Below, piece by piece: positions 1 through 8,224 of a stretch of 27,443 nucleotides of DNA. Each line of letters opens with the position of its first letter. Position 1 is the first letter of the stretch. The notes under the pieces were generated by a model that saw nothing but the letters and a program-made list of their open reading frames with translations, made no database searches and was not told the origin of the DNA. The DNA lies in assembly GCA_051878795.1 (NCBI GenBank), contig JBJEKU010000009.1, forward strand, positions 1-27,443, read 5' to 3'. The stretch is from W1P20-047 sp051878795 (GTDB taxonomy: Bacteria > Actinomycetota > Coriobacteriia > Coriobacteriales > Eggerthellaceae). A program made the position numbers and the translations under genes.

Positions 1-1
1 C

Positions 2-472
2 CTGAATCACAATGAACGTCGCGAGGATTCCGCAGAGGGCGCGGCTTATACCCAGTGTGCCAATGCCAAGGATTTCAGCGATCCGGTGACCCTGGTTTAC
101 GGACATCAGGTTGCGGGCGATGGCATGTTCACCACACTGCATTATTTCGAGGACCCGGATTTCTTCCAAGAGCACGACACCATGTACATATATACGGAAG
201 ACCGCATTTTGACCTATCGGATCATCGCGGCCTACCAGTACGACGACCGCCATATCCTCAACTCCAACGACTTCTCAAAGCCCGAGGCGCGGCAGGAGTA
301 CTTCGCAACCGTAACCGACCCCGCATCCATGCTGGTGAACGTGCGCGAGGGCGCCAGCCTTTCGGCACAGGACAAGATCGTGCAGCTGAGCACGTGCATG
401 GATGCAATCAACCGCGATAACACGCGGTATCTGGTGACAGGCGTTCTCACGAGCGAACAGGAGACATTCTAA
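2..472 (+). CDS. Class B sortase, C-terminal part (5' end outside window)
   Basis: The frame is open from the window edge, so the N-terminus is missing and only about 156 residues are seen. Sortases are membrane-anchored cysteine transpeptidases that cut a sorting signal and join the protein to the cell wall or pilin. The visible part has the class B signature: YGHQ with the catalytic His, followed by a GMF stretch, then LSTC with the catalytic Cys near the end and an Arg in DNTRYLV a few residues later. The TAA stop is one base before the ATG of the LCP gene, so the two are almost certainly co-transcribed. The substrate is not visible here. Family assignment is firm; whether it is a housekeeping or a dedicated sortase cannot be told. 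Confidence 0.88.
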   Translation: MNHNERREDSAEGAAYTQCANAKDFSDPVTLVYGHQVAGDGMFTTLHYFEDPDFFQEHDTMYIYTEDRILTYRIIAAYQYDDRHILNSNDFSKPEARQEYFATVTDPASMLVNVREGASLSAQDKIVQLSTCMDAINRDNTRYLVTGVLTSEQETF

Positions 473-473
473 G

Positions 474-1718
474 ATGACAGATCACGAAGAGAAGAACGGG
501 GTCAACGCCGACCCTGCGCAGCCAGCAGGCGGGCATGAATGCGACGGAGCAGCAGCAGCGAACGTTTCTGCAGACGGAAGGGCGGTTTCTACCAGTGAGC
601 ATGCTGGAGGCGCCTCTGCCTGCGATGATGCATGCGCGTCTGCGGTGGAAAAGCACGCCACCAAGAAGAAGCGCCGCGCGAAAGGAGGCAAGGCTGCGGC
701 GTCCGGCAAGGGCGGTAAGAAGATCGCCCTGATCGTGCTCGGAGTCATCCTTGCTGTCCTATTGCTTTCGGTGGCCGTCGCCTTCGCCTTGGTGAAGTCC
801 GGCGAAAGCTCGTTGAAGGATTTCACGGGCGAGATCCTGGCCGCCGAAGATGCACAGAGCGCCGACGAGGGGCGTATGGTGGAATACAAGGGCAAGAAGT
901 ACGCCCTGAACGAGGATATGGTTTCGGTGGTTTTCATCGGTTATGACAGGAACGAGGTTGCAGATCCTGCCTTGAAGGCGGGCCAGGCGGATACTGTGAT
1001 CGTGCTTGCGCTCGACACGAAAACCGGCAAGGCGACCGCGATCAACGTCCCCCGCGACAGCATGGTCGAGGTTGGGGAATTCGCTGGCGACGCCTATATC
1101 GGCCAGGACACGATGCAGCTGTGCCTGGCATTCAGTTATGGCGATGGCGCGGAAACCAGCTGCGAGAATGTGACCACGAGCGTTTCCAGGACGCTGTACA
1201 ACATGCCCATGTCCTACTATGTGGCGCTCAACGTGGCTGGCATCGCACCGCTCAACGATGCGGTGGGCGGTATCGAGCTGAATGCCTTGCAGACCATCCC
1301 CGGCACCGACATCGTAGAAGGCCAGACCACTCTGCTGATGGGGGATAACGCCGAACGCTACGTGCGCTACCGCGATACGTCTGCCCTTTCCTCGTCTTCC
1401 GACCGCCAGCAGCGCCAGATGCAGTACATCACGGCTTATGCCGCAAAAGCGCTTTCCGGTTCCGACGGCGAATCGGCTTCCCTGACCGATTTGTATGATT
1501 TGGCTTCCGAGTATTCCGTAACCAACCTGGGCGCCAGCCAGTTCGCGTATCTGGCAAGCGTCATGATATCCCATGGCATCACCTCGCTCGATTCGGTCAC
1601 CTTGTCGGGTGAGACCGTCGAGGGGTCCCAGTACATCGAATACCAGCTGGGCAAGGATGCCGTATACCAGACCGTGCTCGATGTGTATTACACGCCCATC
1701 GAGGAAGAGGACAAGTAG
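474..1718 (+). CDS. LCP (LytR-CpsA-Psr) family cell-wall glycopolymer ligase
   Basis: The protein has 414 residues. A hydrophilic, Ala/Lys-rich cytoplasmic N-terminus of about 80 residues is followed by one membrane helix (about 83-108, an Ile/Leu/Val-rich run) and an extracellular LCP domain. LCP hallmarks are visible: VVFIGYDR at the start of the domain, QADTVIVLALD, then NVPRDSMV with the conserved Pro-Arg-Asp. A YVRYRD motif lies later in the domain. LCP enzymes transfer undecaprenyl-linked glycopolymers to peptidoglycan or to proteins. The gene starts one base after the sortase stop, which fits a cell-envelope assembly operon. A strong terminator follows at 1766-1800. The basic, low-complexity cytoplasmic head is longer than usual. 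Confidence 0.9.
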   Translation: MTDHEEKNGVNADPAQPAGGHECDGAAAANVSADGRAVSTSEHAGGASACDDACASAVEKHATKKKRRAKGGKAAASGKGGKKIALIVLGVILAVLLLSVAVAFALVKSGESSLKDFTGEILAAEDAQSADEGRMVEYKGKKYALNEDMVSVVFIGYDRNEVADPALKAGQADTVIVLALDTKTGKATAINVPRDSMVEVGEFAGDAYIGQDTMQLCLAFSYGDGAETSCENVTTSVSRTLYNMPMSYYVALNVAGIAPLNDAVGGIELNALQTIPGTDIVEGQTTLLMGDNAERYVRYRDTSALSSSSDRQQRQMQYITAYAAKALSGSDGESASLTDLYDLASEYSVTNLGASQFAYLASVMISHGITSLDSVTLSGETVEGSQYIEYQLGKDAVYQTVLDVYYTPIEEEDK

Positions 1719-1765
1719 GCCTTTCGGCGAAAGGATCGCTGCCGGAACAGCCGGCTGTATTTGCG

Positions 1766-1800
1766 CAGGGCATCTGGACTCATCCAGGTGCCCTGTTTTT
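1766..1800 (+). terminator. Rho-independent terminator after the sortase-LCP operon
   Basis: A 12-bp stem (1766-1777 with 1784-1795, one G-U pair) with the 6-base loop ACTCAT is followed directly by TTTTT. It lies between the LCP stop and the stop of the convergent Fic gene and reads in the plus direction. Confidence 0.85.
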
Positions 1801-1833
1801 CGTTCCGAAGCGAGGGTGATGTCCTCCGTTTTC

Positions 1834-2703
1834 CTATCGGGATTCTATAGGGCTAACGTTGCGGATGAGCGAGGGGTCTTCGAACAGCCTCTGGCAGAAC
1901 AAGTCGCTGCGGGAAAGTTCATTCGATTCGAAGCCCAAGGCGTTTTCGTAGAAGCGGATGAGGAAGCTGTCATCGGGAAAGATCTTTGCGGGCGCGTTCC
2001 GGTACATGGCCCGCACGAGGGCGTCTCGGTAGTAACGTGCGTGTGTTTCGAAGGGCTCGTTCGATAAGTCGAATCCCAGCTGGTTCAGGTACAGCTCGGA
2101 AAAGACTGCGACTGTGCGGGTGTTGCCCTCGCAGAACGGATGGATCTGCCAGAGGAAGGCGATCGTGTGGCAGAAACCTTTCAGCTCATCGGCGCTGAAA
2201 GTGCTGTAGGATTTTGCCGTCTCTGCAGAAAAGGCCCCTTTGAGGGACATTTCGTATGCCAGGGGATCGGCATAGAGAACGCTATCGCCGTTGAGTATTT
2301 CTTCCCGTTTGATCATGCGCTCGCTCTTGAACTGCCCTGGTCGGTATATTTCGGGATCCAGGTCCTGAAAGAGGTATTCATGGATACGGACGAGCATTTC
2401 CGGGGCAAGGAAGAAGGCGCCTTTTTCCAAGAGCTCTGCGATTCGTTGGCTTACCAGGTCTGCCTCTGCATGTGCGGCATCGTTATTGCGGCGATGGTAC
2501 TCGCGGATGAGGCTTCCAGTTTCGGAAAGGGTTTTTCTGCCTTCGATATACGCCTGGGCGTTTTCGCGGAGATAGCTCGAGGTTTCCAGCCCATCGACGG
2601 CCTGCAGGCCCGTGGCGACGGCCCAGTAATGGTTCTTCTTTGCTTCTGAAAGGAACTGCGTTGCTGGTTCGTATTCGAAGTTGTCAAAGCTATCGGCGGT
2701 CAC
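1834..2703 (-). CDS. Fic family protein (AMP-transferase fold) with N-terminal inhibitory motif
   Basis: Fic enzymes usually transfer AMP from ATP to target proteins. The core motif HPFCEGNTR (about 2113-2139) matches HxFx(D/E)GNxR with all catalytic residues present. Nearer the N-terminus, SYLREN (about 2560-2577) fits the inhibitory (S/T)xxxE(G/N) motif, which would make this a self-inhibited Fic protein with the inhibitory helix before the core. The frame stays open to 3003, but the extra N-terminal residues are His/Pro-rich and do not look like protein. I prefer the GTG at 2703, which has AAAGGG about 11 bases upstream; the start is uncertain because residues just before it (NPIERDYRI) look plausible. 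The gene stands alone, convergent with the LCP gene. Its target is unknown. Confidence 0.82.
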   Translation of the reverse strand: MTADSFDNFEYEPATQFLSEAKKNHYWAVATGLQAVDGLETSSYLRENAQAYIEGRKTLSETGSLIREYHRRNNDAAHAEADLVSQRIAELLEKGAFFLAPEMLVRIHEYLFQDLDPEIYRPGQFKSERMIKREEILNGDSVLYADPLAYEMSLKGAFSAETAKSYSTFSADELKGFCHTIAFLWQIHPFCEGNTRTVAVFSELYLNQLGFDLSNEPFETHARYYRDALVRAMYRNAPAKIFPDDSFLIRFYENALGFESNELSRSDLFCQRLFEDPSLIRNVSPIESR

Positions 2704-3250
2704 GATTCGATAATCCCTTTCAATTGGATTGCCTGCAGACTGATGCTTATCGGGCGTCTTTCCGCCAGAGAAAAGCGATATGGCCGCTTTCCCATGTTCG
2801 GGAAGCTTGTCCGCGTAAGCCGAGTGCCGCAGAAGGTGCCGGCACCCGTGCCAGCTTCCATTGTAACCCGCTTGCGAAGAAGTGCCGTCCGGTTGGTGGG
2901 GCGGGTTGCATTCTTTCGGCATCGCGTTATCTCGGGTCTTCCAAGCGAAGAGGTCGCGTTGATGAGGAGGACGTGGGGAAAGCGCGATCTGATCTTCTTC
3001 CAAAGGGCATCGAACTTTCGGAGCTATAACCCGAATGCGCCAATTTGTTCATTTAGACAGGATGTGGGATTCTCTCTTTCGGTGGGGCTTCGGGTGGCGA
3101 TAATAGGGCAAGAAAAATGTGGGGATGTCTCCCTGCGGCGAAGCGATTCGTGCGCGGGGAGGCGTTTCCGGGTGCCATATACCCCAGAATCCCGGCTTTA
3201 CTTCCGAAGGGACCGCCGGTTTTGCTGGGTATGGTTGCTTTGGAGGAGAA
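2704..3250. other. Intergenic stretch between divergent Fic and flavoprotein genes
   Basis: About 550 bases with no convincing gene. The minus strand holds an open extension of the Fic frame up to 3003, and the plus strand holds an open extension of the flavoprotein frame up to 3119, but neither has protein-like composition or a good ribosome site. A GATAAT at 3099-3104 could be a -10 box for the flavoprotein, but I see no good -35 partner. Confidence 0.4.
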
Positions 3251-5266
3251 ATGGGCGGTGCGCCAATGACAAGAAGAGCCTTTCTGAAGACGGTCGGGGC
3301 TGCCGGCGTGAGTGCTGCGATGGCGTCGATGGGTATAGGATGCGTAAAATGCCATGAATACGACGTCGTGGTGGTCGGTGCGGGTGTGATCGGCTGTTGT
3401 GTTGCCCGCGAGTTGGCACGATACGATCTGCGTGTGTTGGTGGCGGAGTCCGGCTTGGACCTGGCCTGCGGTGCAAGTCGAGCGAATTCGGGCATCGTCC
3501 ATGCGGGCTACGACCCTGAACCGGGTACCTTGAAGGCGCGCTACAACGTCGAGGGGGCGGCGATGTTCCCGCAGTGGCAGCGCGAGCTGGGCTTCGCCTA
3601 CTTCCAGAACGGCGCCTTGGTGCTTGCCTTCGATGAGGAAGACCGTTCGACTTTGGAAGGACTCGTCGAACGTGCCGCGGAAAACGGGGTGCAGGATGTG
3701 CGGATCGTGGAATCCGATGAACTCCGCAAGATGGAGCCGAACGTATCCGACGAAGCCGTTTGCGCCCTGAGCGTTCCCTCGAGCGGTTTGGTCGACCCCT
3801 ACGGCCTGACCTATGCGGCTGCCGAAAACGCTGCCGCGAACGGCGTGGAGTTCGTTTTCGACCACCGTGTGACCGGCATCGAGCGAACTGCGGACGGCTT
3901 CAAGGTAGTAATGAACGATGGCGGGGAAAGCTGCATGGCGCGCGCTGTGGTAAACGCCGCGGGTGTATATGCCGACCAGGTCAACAACATGGTGAGCGCC
4001 AGGACGCTGGGCATCGCCCCGCGCAAGGGTGAGTACCTGCTCTATAAAAATGCGCTTGCCGGCACCTTTTCGCATACTCTGTTCCAAGCCCCCACTGTGA
4101 AGGGCAAGGGGGTGCTGGTTGCCTGCACTGCCTTCTCGAATCCCTTCGTGGGGCCTTCTGCCGACGATGTGGACGGCAAGGACGATGTGGCAACTACCCG
4201 TGAAGGCCAGCAATACGTGCTCGACCAGGCCAAGCGCACTTGGCCCGAGGCAAGCGAAGAGGGCGTTATCGCAAGGTACGCGGGCCTGCGTGCCCGCGAT
4301 GCGAGTGGGAGTGGCGACTTCGTGGTGGGCGAAGCCGAAGATGCTCCCGGTTTCTTCAACGCTGCCTGCATCGATTCCCCGGGCTTGGCGAGTGCACCTG
4401 CCATTGCCGTGGATCTGGCGGGTAAGGTGGCAGCGCGCCTTGAGGCTCGGGAACGTGCGGACTTCGATCCCGTGCGCGCGCCCGCTCCCTTGTTGGCTCT
4501 GATGCCCCAAGATCAGGTTGACGCGCTCATCGAGCGGGATCCTCTATACGGTGTGTCGGCGTGCTCCTGCTCAAAGGTGAGCGAGGGCGAAATCGTGGAT
4601 GCCCTTCATCGGGCGCTGCCGGTACTTTCCCTGGATGCGCTGAAGTGGCGCACGGGTGCCACCATGGGCCCCTGCCATGGTGGGCGCTGCAATGCGAAGA
4701 TTATCGGCATCGTGATGCGGGAATTGGGAATAGATCCTTCCGACCTACGGAAACGAAACCAGGACTCTCCTGTGGTGGCACAAGGGGAGGCACCTGGCAC
4801 GAATCTAGCCGAACTTGCCGACGAAACCCTTGCGAAGATGCGCCCATACCTTGCGGATTCGGGAAAGCGCGAGGCGGGTTCGGGCGAACTGGGCCTGGTC
4901 GGAACCAGGCCGGCGGGGGTCTGTGCGGCGATCGAGGCGGTGGGCGTGATGGGTGTGACCGAATGCCCGCCGGGTACGGAAGCGGTTGTCTGGGGCAGCC
5001 ATGATGCTGCTTTGTTGGCGGCGTTCGCATTGGCCGAAGCGGGCGTTCGTATCGTTGCCGTGGTGGAGCCAGAAGGTGATATCGCTGCATCCGATATTGC
5101 CCTTGGCGAGTTGCAAGACCGCAACATTGCCTTTATGCCGAACTCGAGCGTCGTGCGCGTGTTGGGCGAGGGACGCCTTTCGGGCGTCGAGGTGGAATCG
5201 AATGACAAGACCGAGCAATATGCATGCGATCTGCTGATTGCATCGCCCGTGCTCATTTCGGTATAG
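3251..5266 (+). CDS. Tat-signal FAD-dependent oxidoreductase (GlpA/DAO-like) with BFD-type [2Fe-2S] domain
   Basis: The start at 3251 is set by GGAGGAGAA directly upstream and gives 671 residues. A twin-arginine signal comes first (TRRAFLK at residues 7-13, then a small-residue hydrophobic stretch). It is followed by an FAD-binding DAO domain beginning VVVVGAGVIG (about 40-49), with GASRANSGIVHAGYDPEPG as in GlpA and 2-hydroxyglutarate oxidase relatives. A BFD-like [2Fe-2S] domain follows, with Cys 438, 440, 475 and 480. The last 100 or so residues resemble one NAD-binding Rossmann subdomain of a pyridine-nucleotide oxidoreductase, ending abruptly after DLLIASPVLISV, so the rest of that module is missing. 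The substrate is unknown: a 2-hydroxy acid, glycerol phosphate or amino acid are options. A downstream gene follows after 12 bases. Confidence 0.82.
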   Translation: MGGAPMTRRAFLKTVGAAGVSAAMASMGIGCVKCHEYDVVVVGAGVIGCCVARELARYDLRVLVAESGLDLACGASRANSGIVHAGYDPEPGTLKARYNVEGAAMFPQWQRELGFAYFQNGALVLAFDEEDRSTLEGLVERAAENGVQDVRIVESDELRKMEPNVSDEAVCALSVPSSGLVDPYGLTYAAAENAAANGVEFVFDHRVTGIERTADGFKVVMNDGGESCMARAVVNAAGVYADQVNNMVSARTLGIAPRKGEYLLYKNALAGTFSHTLFQAPTVKGKGVLVACTAFSNPFVGPSADDVDGKDDVATTREGQQYVLDQAKRTWPEASEEGVIARYAGLRARDASGSGDFVVGEAEDAPGFFNAACIDSPGLASAPAIAVDLAGKVAARLEARERADFDPVRAPAPLLALMPQDQVDALIERDPLYGVSACSCSKVSEGEIVDALHRALPVLSLDALKWRTGATMGPCHGGRCNAKIIGIVMRELGIDPSDLRKRNQDSPVVAQGEAPGTNLAELADETLAKMRPYLADSGKREAGSGELGLVGTRPAGVCAAIEAVGVMGVTECPPGTEAVVWGSHDAALLAAFALAEAGVRIVAVVEPEGDIAASDIALGELQDRNIAFMPNSSVVRVLGEGRLSGVEVESNDKTEQYACDLLIASPVLISV

Positions 5267-5278
5267 GCAGGTACCAAG

Positions 5279-5998
5279 ATGCAAAAAGAATTTCATAAGG
5301 TCGATGCCGATCAGGCAGCGGAAGCCGCTGGTATTGCGAAGGAACTCAACCAAGCGATTGCGCTCGGCTCCGATTGTGTCGAGGGGATCCGCTTCAAGCT
5401 GAGGATTGCGCTTTCCCGTCTGTTTGCGCCGCTTTGCTCTCCCGAGGGCGATTTGGATGTAACTGCGGAAAACGTGTTGGGGGCATACCGGGATTGCAAG
5501 TCGCTCATCCTTTCGGATGGCTGTCTGGAAGCAACGGAAGCGGCTCTGGATTTCGAAACCATGGGCGTAGCCGGTGCTGATTTTGGTTTCTTGGGCTCAT
5601 ACGGCTGGGGTCAGGCGCATATCGACCTCTTCGTTCAGGATGTGCTCCGGGAGAACGAGGGGAATTACGGGATCATAGCAAACATGCCCTTGTGCTTGGA
5701 AGAAAACCTGGCTGCCTGTAAGAAGTTGGGGATGGAGCTTGACGCCCTTGCCCGGCTCGATGCGTATTGCTGGGGCTTCCTGTTGGTTTTCTGCGATGTA
5801 GAAAGGCTCGCCCCGGCTTTCCGGAAGGCGGGTTTTTCCGACGTGGATACTTTGGAAGTGCTTATGGGGGAGGATACAGGCCTGTTCGACAAGCCCGCTT
5901 CGTGCGTGGGGCGCATCGAGGCGATCCGCGATCCCGAAGCGGCTGCGAGCTATTTCCGCGGTATGGGCTTCGTCGACGAGGTCTTCTTCGGATGCTAG
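5279..5998 (+). CDS. Unrecognised cytoplasmic protein, probably co-expressed with the flavoprotein
   Basis: I do not recognise this 239-residue protein. It has no signal peptide or clear membrane segment and looks mostly helical and acidic. It contains several scattered Cys residues (SDC, YRDC, SDGC, PLCL, ACKK, YCWG, FCD, SCVG and the final residue), without a clean CxxC motif. A central Gly/aromatic patch FGFLGSYGWGQAH is the most distinctive part. It starts 12 bases after the flavoprotein stop, so the two probably share an mRNA, and it may assist or partner that enzyme. The ribosome site is weak (GGCAGG about 8 bases upstream of ATG). Confidence 0.7.
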   Translation: MQKEFHKVDADQAAEAAGIAKELNQAIALGSDCVEGIRFKLRIALSRLFAPLCSPEGDLDVTAENVLGAYRDCKSLILSDGCLEATEAALDFETMGVAGADFGFLGSYGWGQAHIDLFVQDVLRENEGNYGIIANMPLCLEENLAACKKLGMELDALARLDAYCWGFLLVFCDVERLAPAFRKAGFSDVDTLEVLMGEDTGLFDKPASCVGRIEAIRDPEAAASYFRGMGFVDEVFFGC

Positions 5999-6157
5999 TG
6001 CCTTTTCGGGAAAGACGGTTCCTTCGTGGGCCTTGTCTTTCGATGGCATAACGGTGATACCATGGCGCAAACGTAAGATAATGCGTATCTCGGATAGAAG
6101 CCTTTCGGATGCGCTGGCGTGTCGGTTCTGTACTTGGCGAAGTTGGGAGGAGGGGGT

Positions 6158-6649
6158 TTGGTTCAACTGAGGGAAGAAAGCAAGCGCTCTCTTTCTCCCG
6201 ATCAGGTGGGAACGTACATCAAGGTTTCCAAACCGAGTGTATGGTTCCTGCTTGCGCTTATCGCCGTGCTGGTTGCAGCGGGTACGGTGTGGTTCTTTGC
6301 CGGAAGCATTGCGGAGAACGTGATGGGAACTGCTGTGGCCGACGGCGAATCCGTTGTGGCCTACGTATCGCTCGAAGATTCCTCGAGGCTTTCCCAGGGC
6401 GATGCCGTCTTCCTCGAAAGCGAAGATGGGAAGAGCGTGCAGGGAAGCGTCTCTGCGGTTATGGATACCCCTGTTTTGGCCGAGAGCATCGCTTCGGGGG
6501 ATGATCGGGATTTTCTTGCCCAGTCGTTCGAAGGCCAGCGATGGGTCTGCGCTGTCGAACTAGAAGCTGTCTTGGACCCTGGAATCTATAATGCGAGGAT
6601 CGAGGTGGCGACCCATCGTCCGATCCGCCTTTTGCTGGGATTGGATTAG
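6158..6649 (+). CDS. Short HlyD-like/NHLM-type secretion adaptor protein
   Basis: A TTG start at 6158 is favoured because GGGAGGAGG lies 4-5 bases upstream; it gives 163 residues. The N-terminus SLSPDQVGTYIKVSKP resembles the opening of NHLM bacteriocin-system HlyD-type secretion proteins. One membrane helix follows (about 27-51), then a small extracellular beta-rich domain ending YNARIEVATHRPIRLLLG, which matches the end of those adaptors. The family is usually around 400 residues with a long coiled coil and lipoyl-like domains; these are absent, so this is a mini version or an internally deleted one. A shorter adaptor would make sense in a single-membrane bacterium. The TAG stop is followed by the ABC transporter in the same frame, only two codons later. 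Role: membrane partner of the peptide exporter. Confidence 0.68.
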   Translation: MVQLREESKRSLSPDQVGTYIKVSKPSVWFLLALIAVLVAAGTVWFFAGSIAENVMGTAVADGESVVAYVSLEDSSRLSQGDAVFLESEDGKSVQGSVSAVMDTPVLAESIASGDDRDFLAQSFEGQRWVCAVELEAVLDPGIYNARIEVATHRPIRLLLGLD

Positions 6650-6655
6650 CCGTGG

Positions 6656-8224
6656 GTGCCGATCGTCGGTTCATTTTCCTTCGTGAAGGAGAATCTGGTG
6701 AATGCCGGGGGCGCACTCGGCTTCGTCGCCTTCACCACCTTGCTGGCTGCGGTGGCCGATTTGATGAATCCCATCCTTTCCCAGGTGTTCGTCACGCGGC
6801 TCCTGGAACAGCAGAACGAGAACTGGCTGCTACCCTTCATGCTGGTGCTTGCCGGCGTGTGTGCGGTTCAGGTAATCTCGTCTGCGTTGGGCGTGTGCTA
6901 TCTGGTCAAGCTGCAGGGCAAGCTGGATGCTGCCGCATCATCGCGCTTCTTCTGGCATATGATCCGGCTTCCCATCGATTTCTTCTGGCAACGTAGCCTG
7001 GGAGACCTTTCGGGAAGGCTTTCGTCATTCGCACTCGTTTCCCAGCGGCTGGTCGACCTGTTGGCTCCCTTGTGTGTGAATGTGCTGATGGTGGCGGTCT
7101 ATATTGCCATCATGGTGTGCTATTCGCCCTTGCTCGCGTTTATCGGCCTCGTGTCGACTGCGGTGAATGTTGCTGCGGTCCGCATGGTCGCGCGAAAGCG
7201 GACCGATTTGATCAGGGCGAAGGCCCGTGATGAGGCTAATCTTTCTGCTGCAACCTTGGCGGGCATCCAGATGATCGAGACGATCAAGGCTTCCGGGGCA
7301 GAAAACGGTTTTTTCAGGACATGGGCGAATTATCAGGCCCAGGTGAATGCCCAGAGAACACGTGCGGCAGACTATTCTACCCGCTTCGACGTGGTGCCTG
7401 CCCTTGCGTCGGGATTGGCGAATTCGCTCGTTCTGGTGTTGGGGATCTGGTTGATCATGCAAGGGAAGCTGACCGTGGGAATGCTTCTCGCCTTCCAGGG
7501 GTATCTTTCCCAATTTGCCCAGCCCGTGCAGCGTTTTTCCGAATCGCTGCAAGTCTTCAATGAGATGAGGGTGGAAATGGAGCGTGGGGATGACGTGCTC
7601 AAGGCGCAGATCGATTCCCTTGCGGGTGGTGCTCGCAAATCGTCTGCGGACGAGGGCTGCAAGCCGCAGCCGAGGGGACACCTGGTCTTGGAGGGCGTCC
7701 GTTTCGGTTATGTCAGGACGGAAGAGGCTTCGATACGAAGCTTGGATATGGAAGTACAGCCAGGTTCCTCTGTGGCGATCGTCGGCCCTTCGGGTAGCGG
7801 TAAGAGCACAATCGGGATGCTTATCACGGGTTTGATACAGCCCTGGGAGGGACGGGTCCTTGTAGACGGGCGGGATATCCTTTCCTATTCCCGCGAAACC
7901 CTTTCCAAAACGGTGGCTTTCGTAATGCAGGATACCGAGCTGTTCGAAGGCACCGTGCTGAATAACATCACACTGTGGAATGGTTCCATACCCTTCGATG
8001 ATGTCGAACGGGCATGCAGGGATGCGTACATCCACGATGAGATATGCGCGCATCGGATGTGCTCCTGGTTTTCCTCCTGCTTTTGGCATCCACGCTTCTG
8101 GGTATGCTTCTTCCCCAGGCCAACCAGATGCTGTTCGGGCCGGTTCTTGCTTCCCGTCAGGCCTCGTTTCTGCCGAATGCGCTCGCCCTTCTGTTCGGTG
8201 TGGTGGTGGCCCAGGCATTGTTGA
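6656..8224 (+). CDS. NHLM-type peptide ABC exporter 1, ATPase truncated and tail out of frame
   Basis: The GTG start gives 522 residues. Residues 1 to about 290 form the exporter membrane domain, with NHLM-transporter-like stretches such as FFWHMIRLPIDFF, IQMIETIKASGAENGFF and GKLTVGMLLAFQGYL. The ATPase then begins: Walker A GPSGSGKST (about 377-385) and Q-loop VMQDTELFEG. Sequence stops matching after HDEI (about residue 463, base 8043). The remaining 60 residues are a Cys/Trp/Phe/Arg-rich read of the next gene's frame. The LSGGQ signature, Walker B and H-loop are therefore absent and the protein cannot be a normal ATPase. The C39 peptidase domain expected at the N-terminus of this exporter type is also missing. 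This is a pseudogene, a deletion or an assembly join. Confidence 0.75.
   Translation: MPIVGSFSFVKENLVNAGGALGFVAFTTLLAAVADLMNPILSQVFVTRLLEQQNENWLLPFMLVLAGVCAVQVISSALGVCYLVKLQGKLDAAASSRFFWHMIRLPIDFFWQRSLGDLSGRLSSFALVSQRLVDLLAPLCVNVLMVAVYIAIMVCYSPLLAFIGLVSTAVNVAAVRMVARKRTDLIRAKARDEANLSAATLAGIQMIETIKASGAENGFFRTWANYQAQVNAQRTRAADYSTRFDVVPALASGLANSLVLVLGIWLIMQGKLTVGMLLAFQGYLSQFAQPVQRFSESLQVFNEMRVEMERGDDVLKAQIDSLAGGARKSSADEGCKPQPRGHLVLEGVRFGYVRTEEASIRSLDMEVQPGSSVAIVGPSGSGKSTIGMLITGLIQPWEGRVLVDGRDILSYSRETLSKTVAFVMQDTELFEGTVLNNITLWNGSIPFDDVERACRDAYIHDEICAHRMCSWFSSCFWHPRFWVCFFPRPTRCCSGRFLLPVRPRFCRMRSPFCSVWWWPRHC

Noticed and set aside
3053..4510. Long minus-strand ORF of 485 residues
   Set aside because: Shadow of the flavoprotein gene; His/Arg-rich composition and no family features.
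6647..6658. TAG readthrough as a general recoding in this organism
   Set aside because: TAG ends many intact genes here (LCP, flavoprotein, C-S lyase, alcohol dehydrogenase), so it is an ordinary stop; same-frame neighbours can arise by chance.
8045..8224. Last 60 residues of ABC exporter 1 as a real Cys/Trp-rich domain
   Set aside because: They are the second exporter's coding sequence read in another frame.
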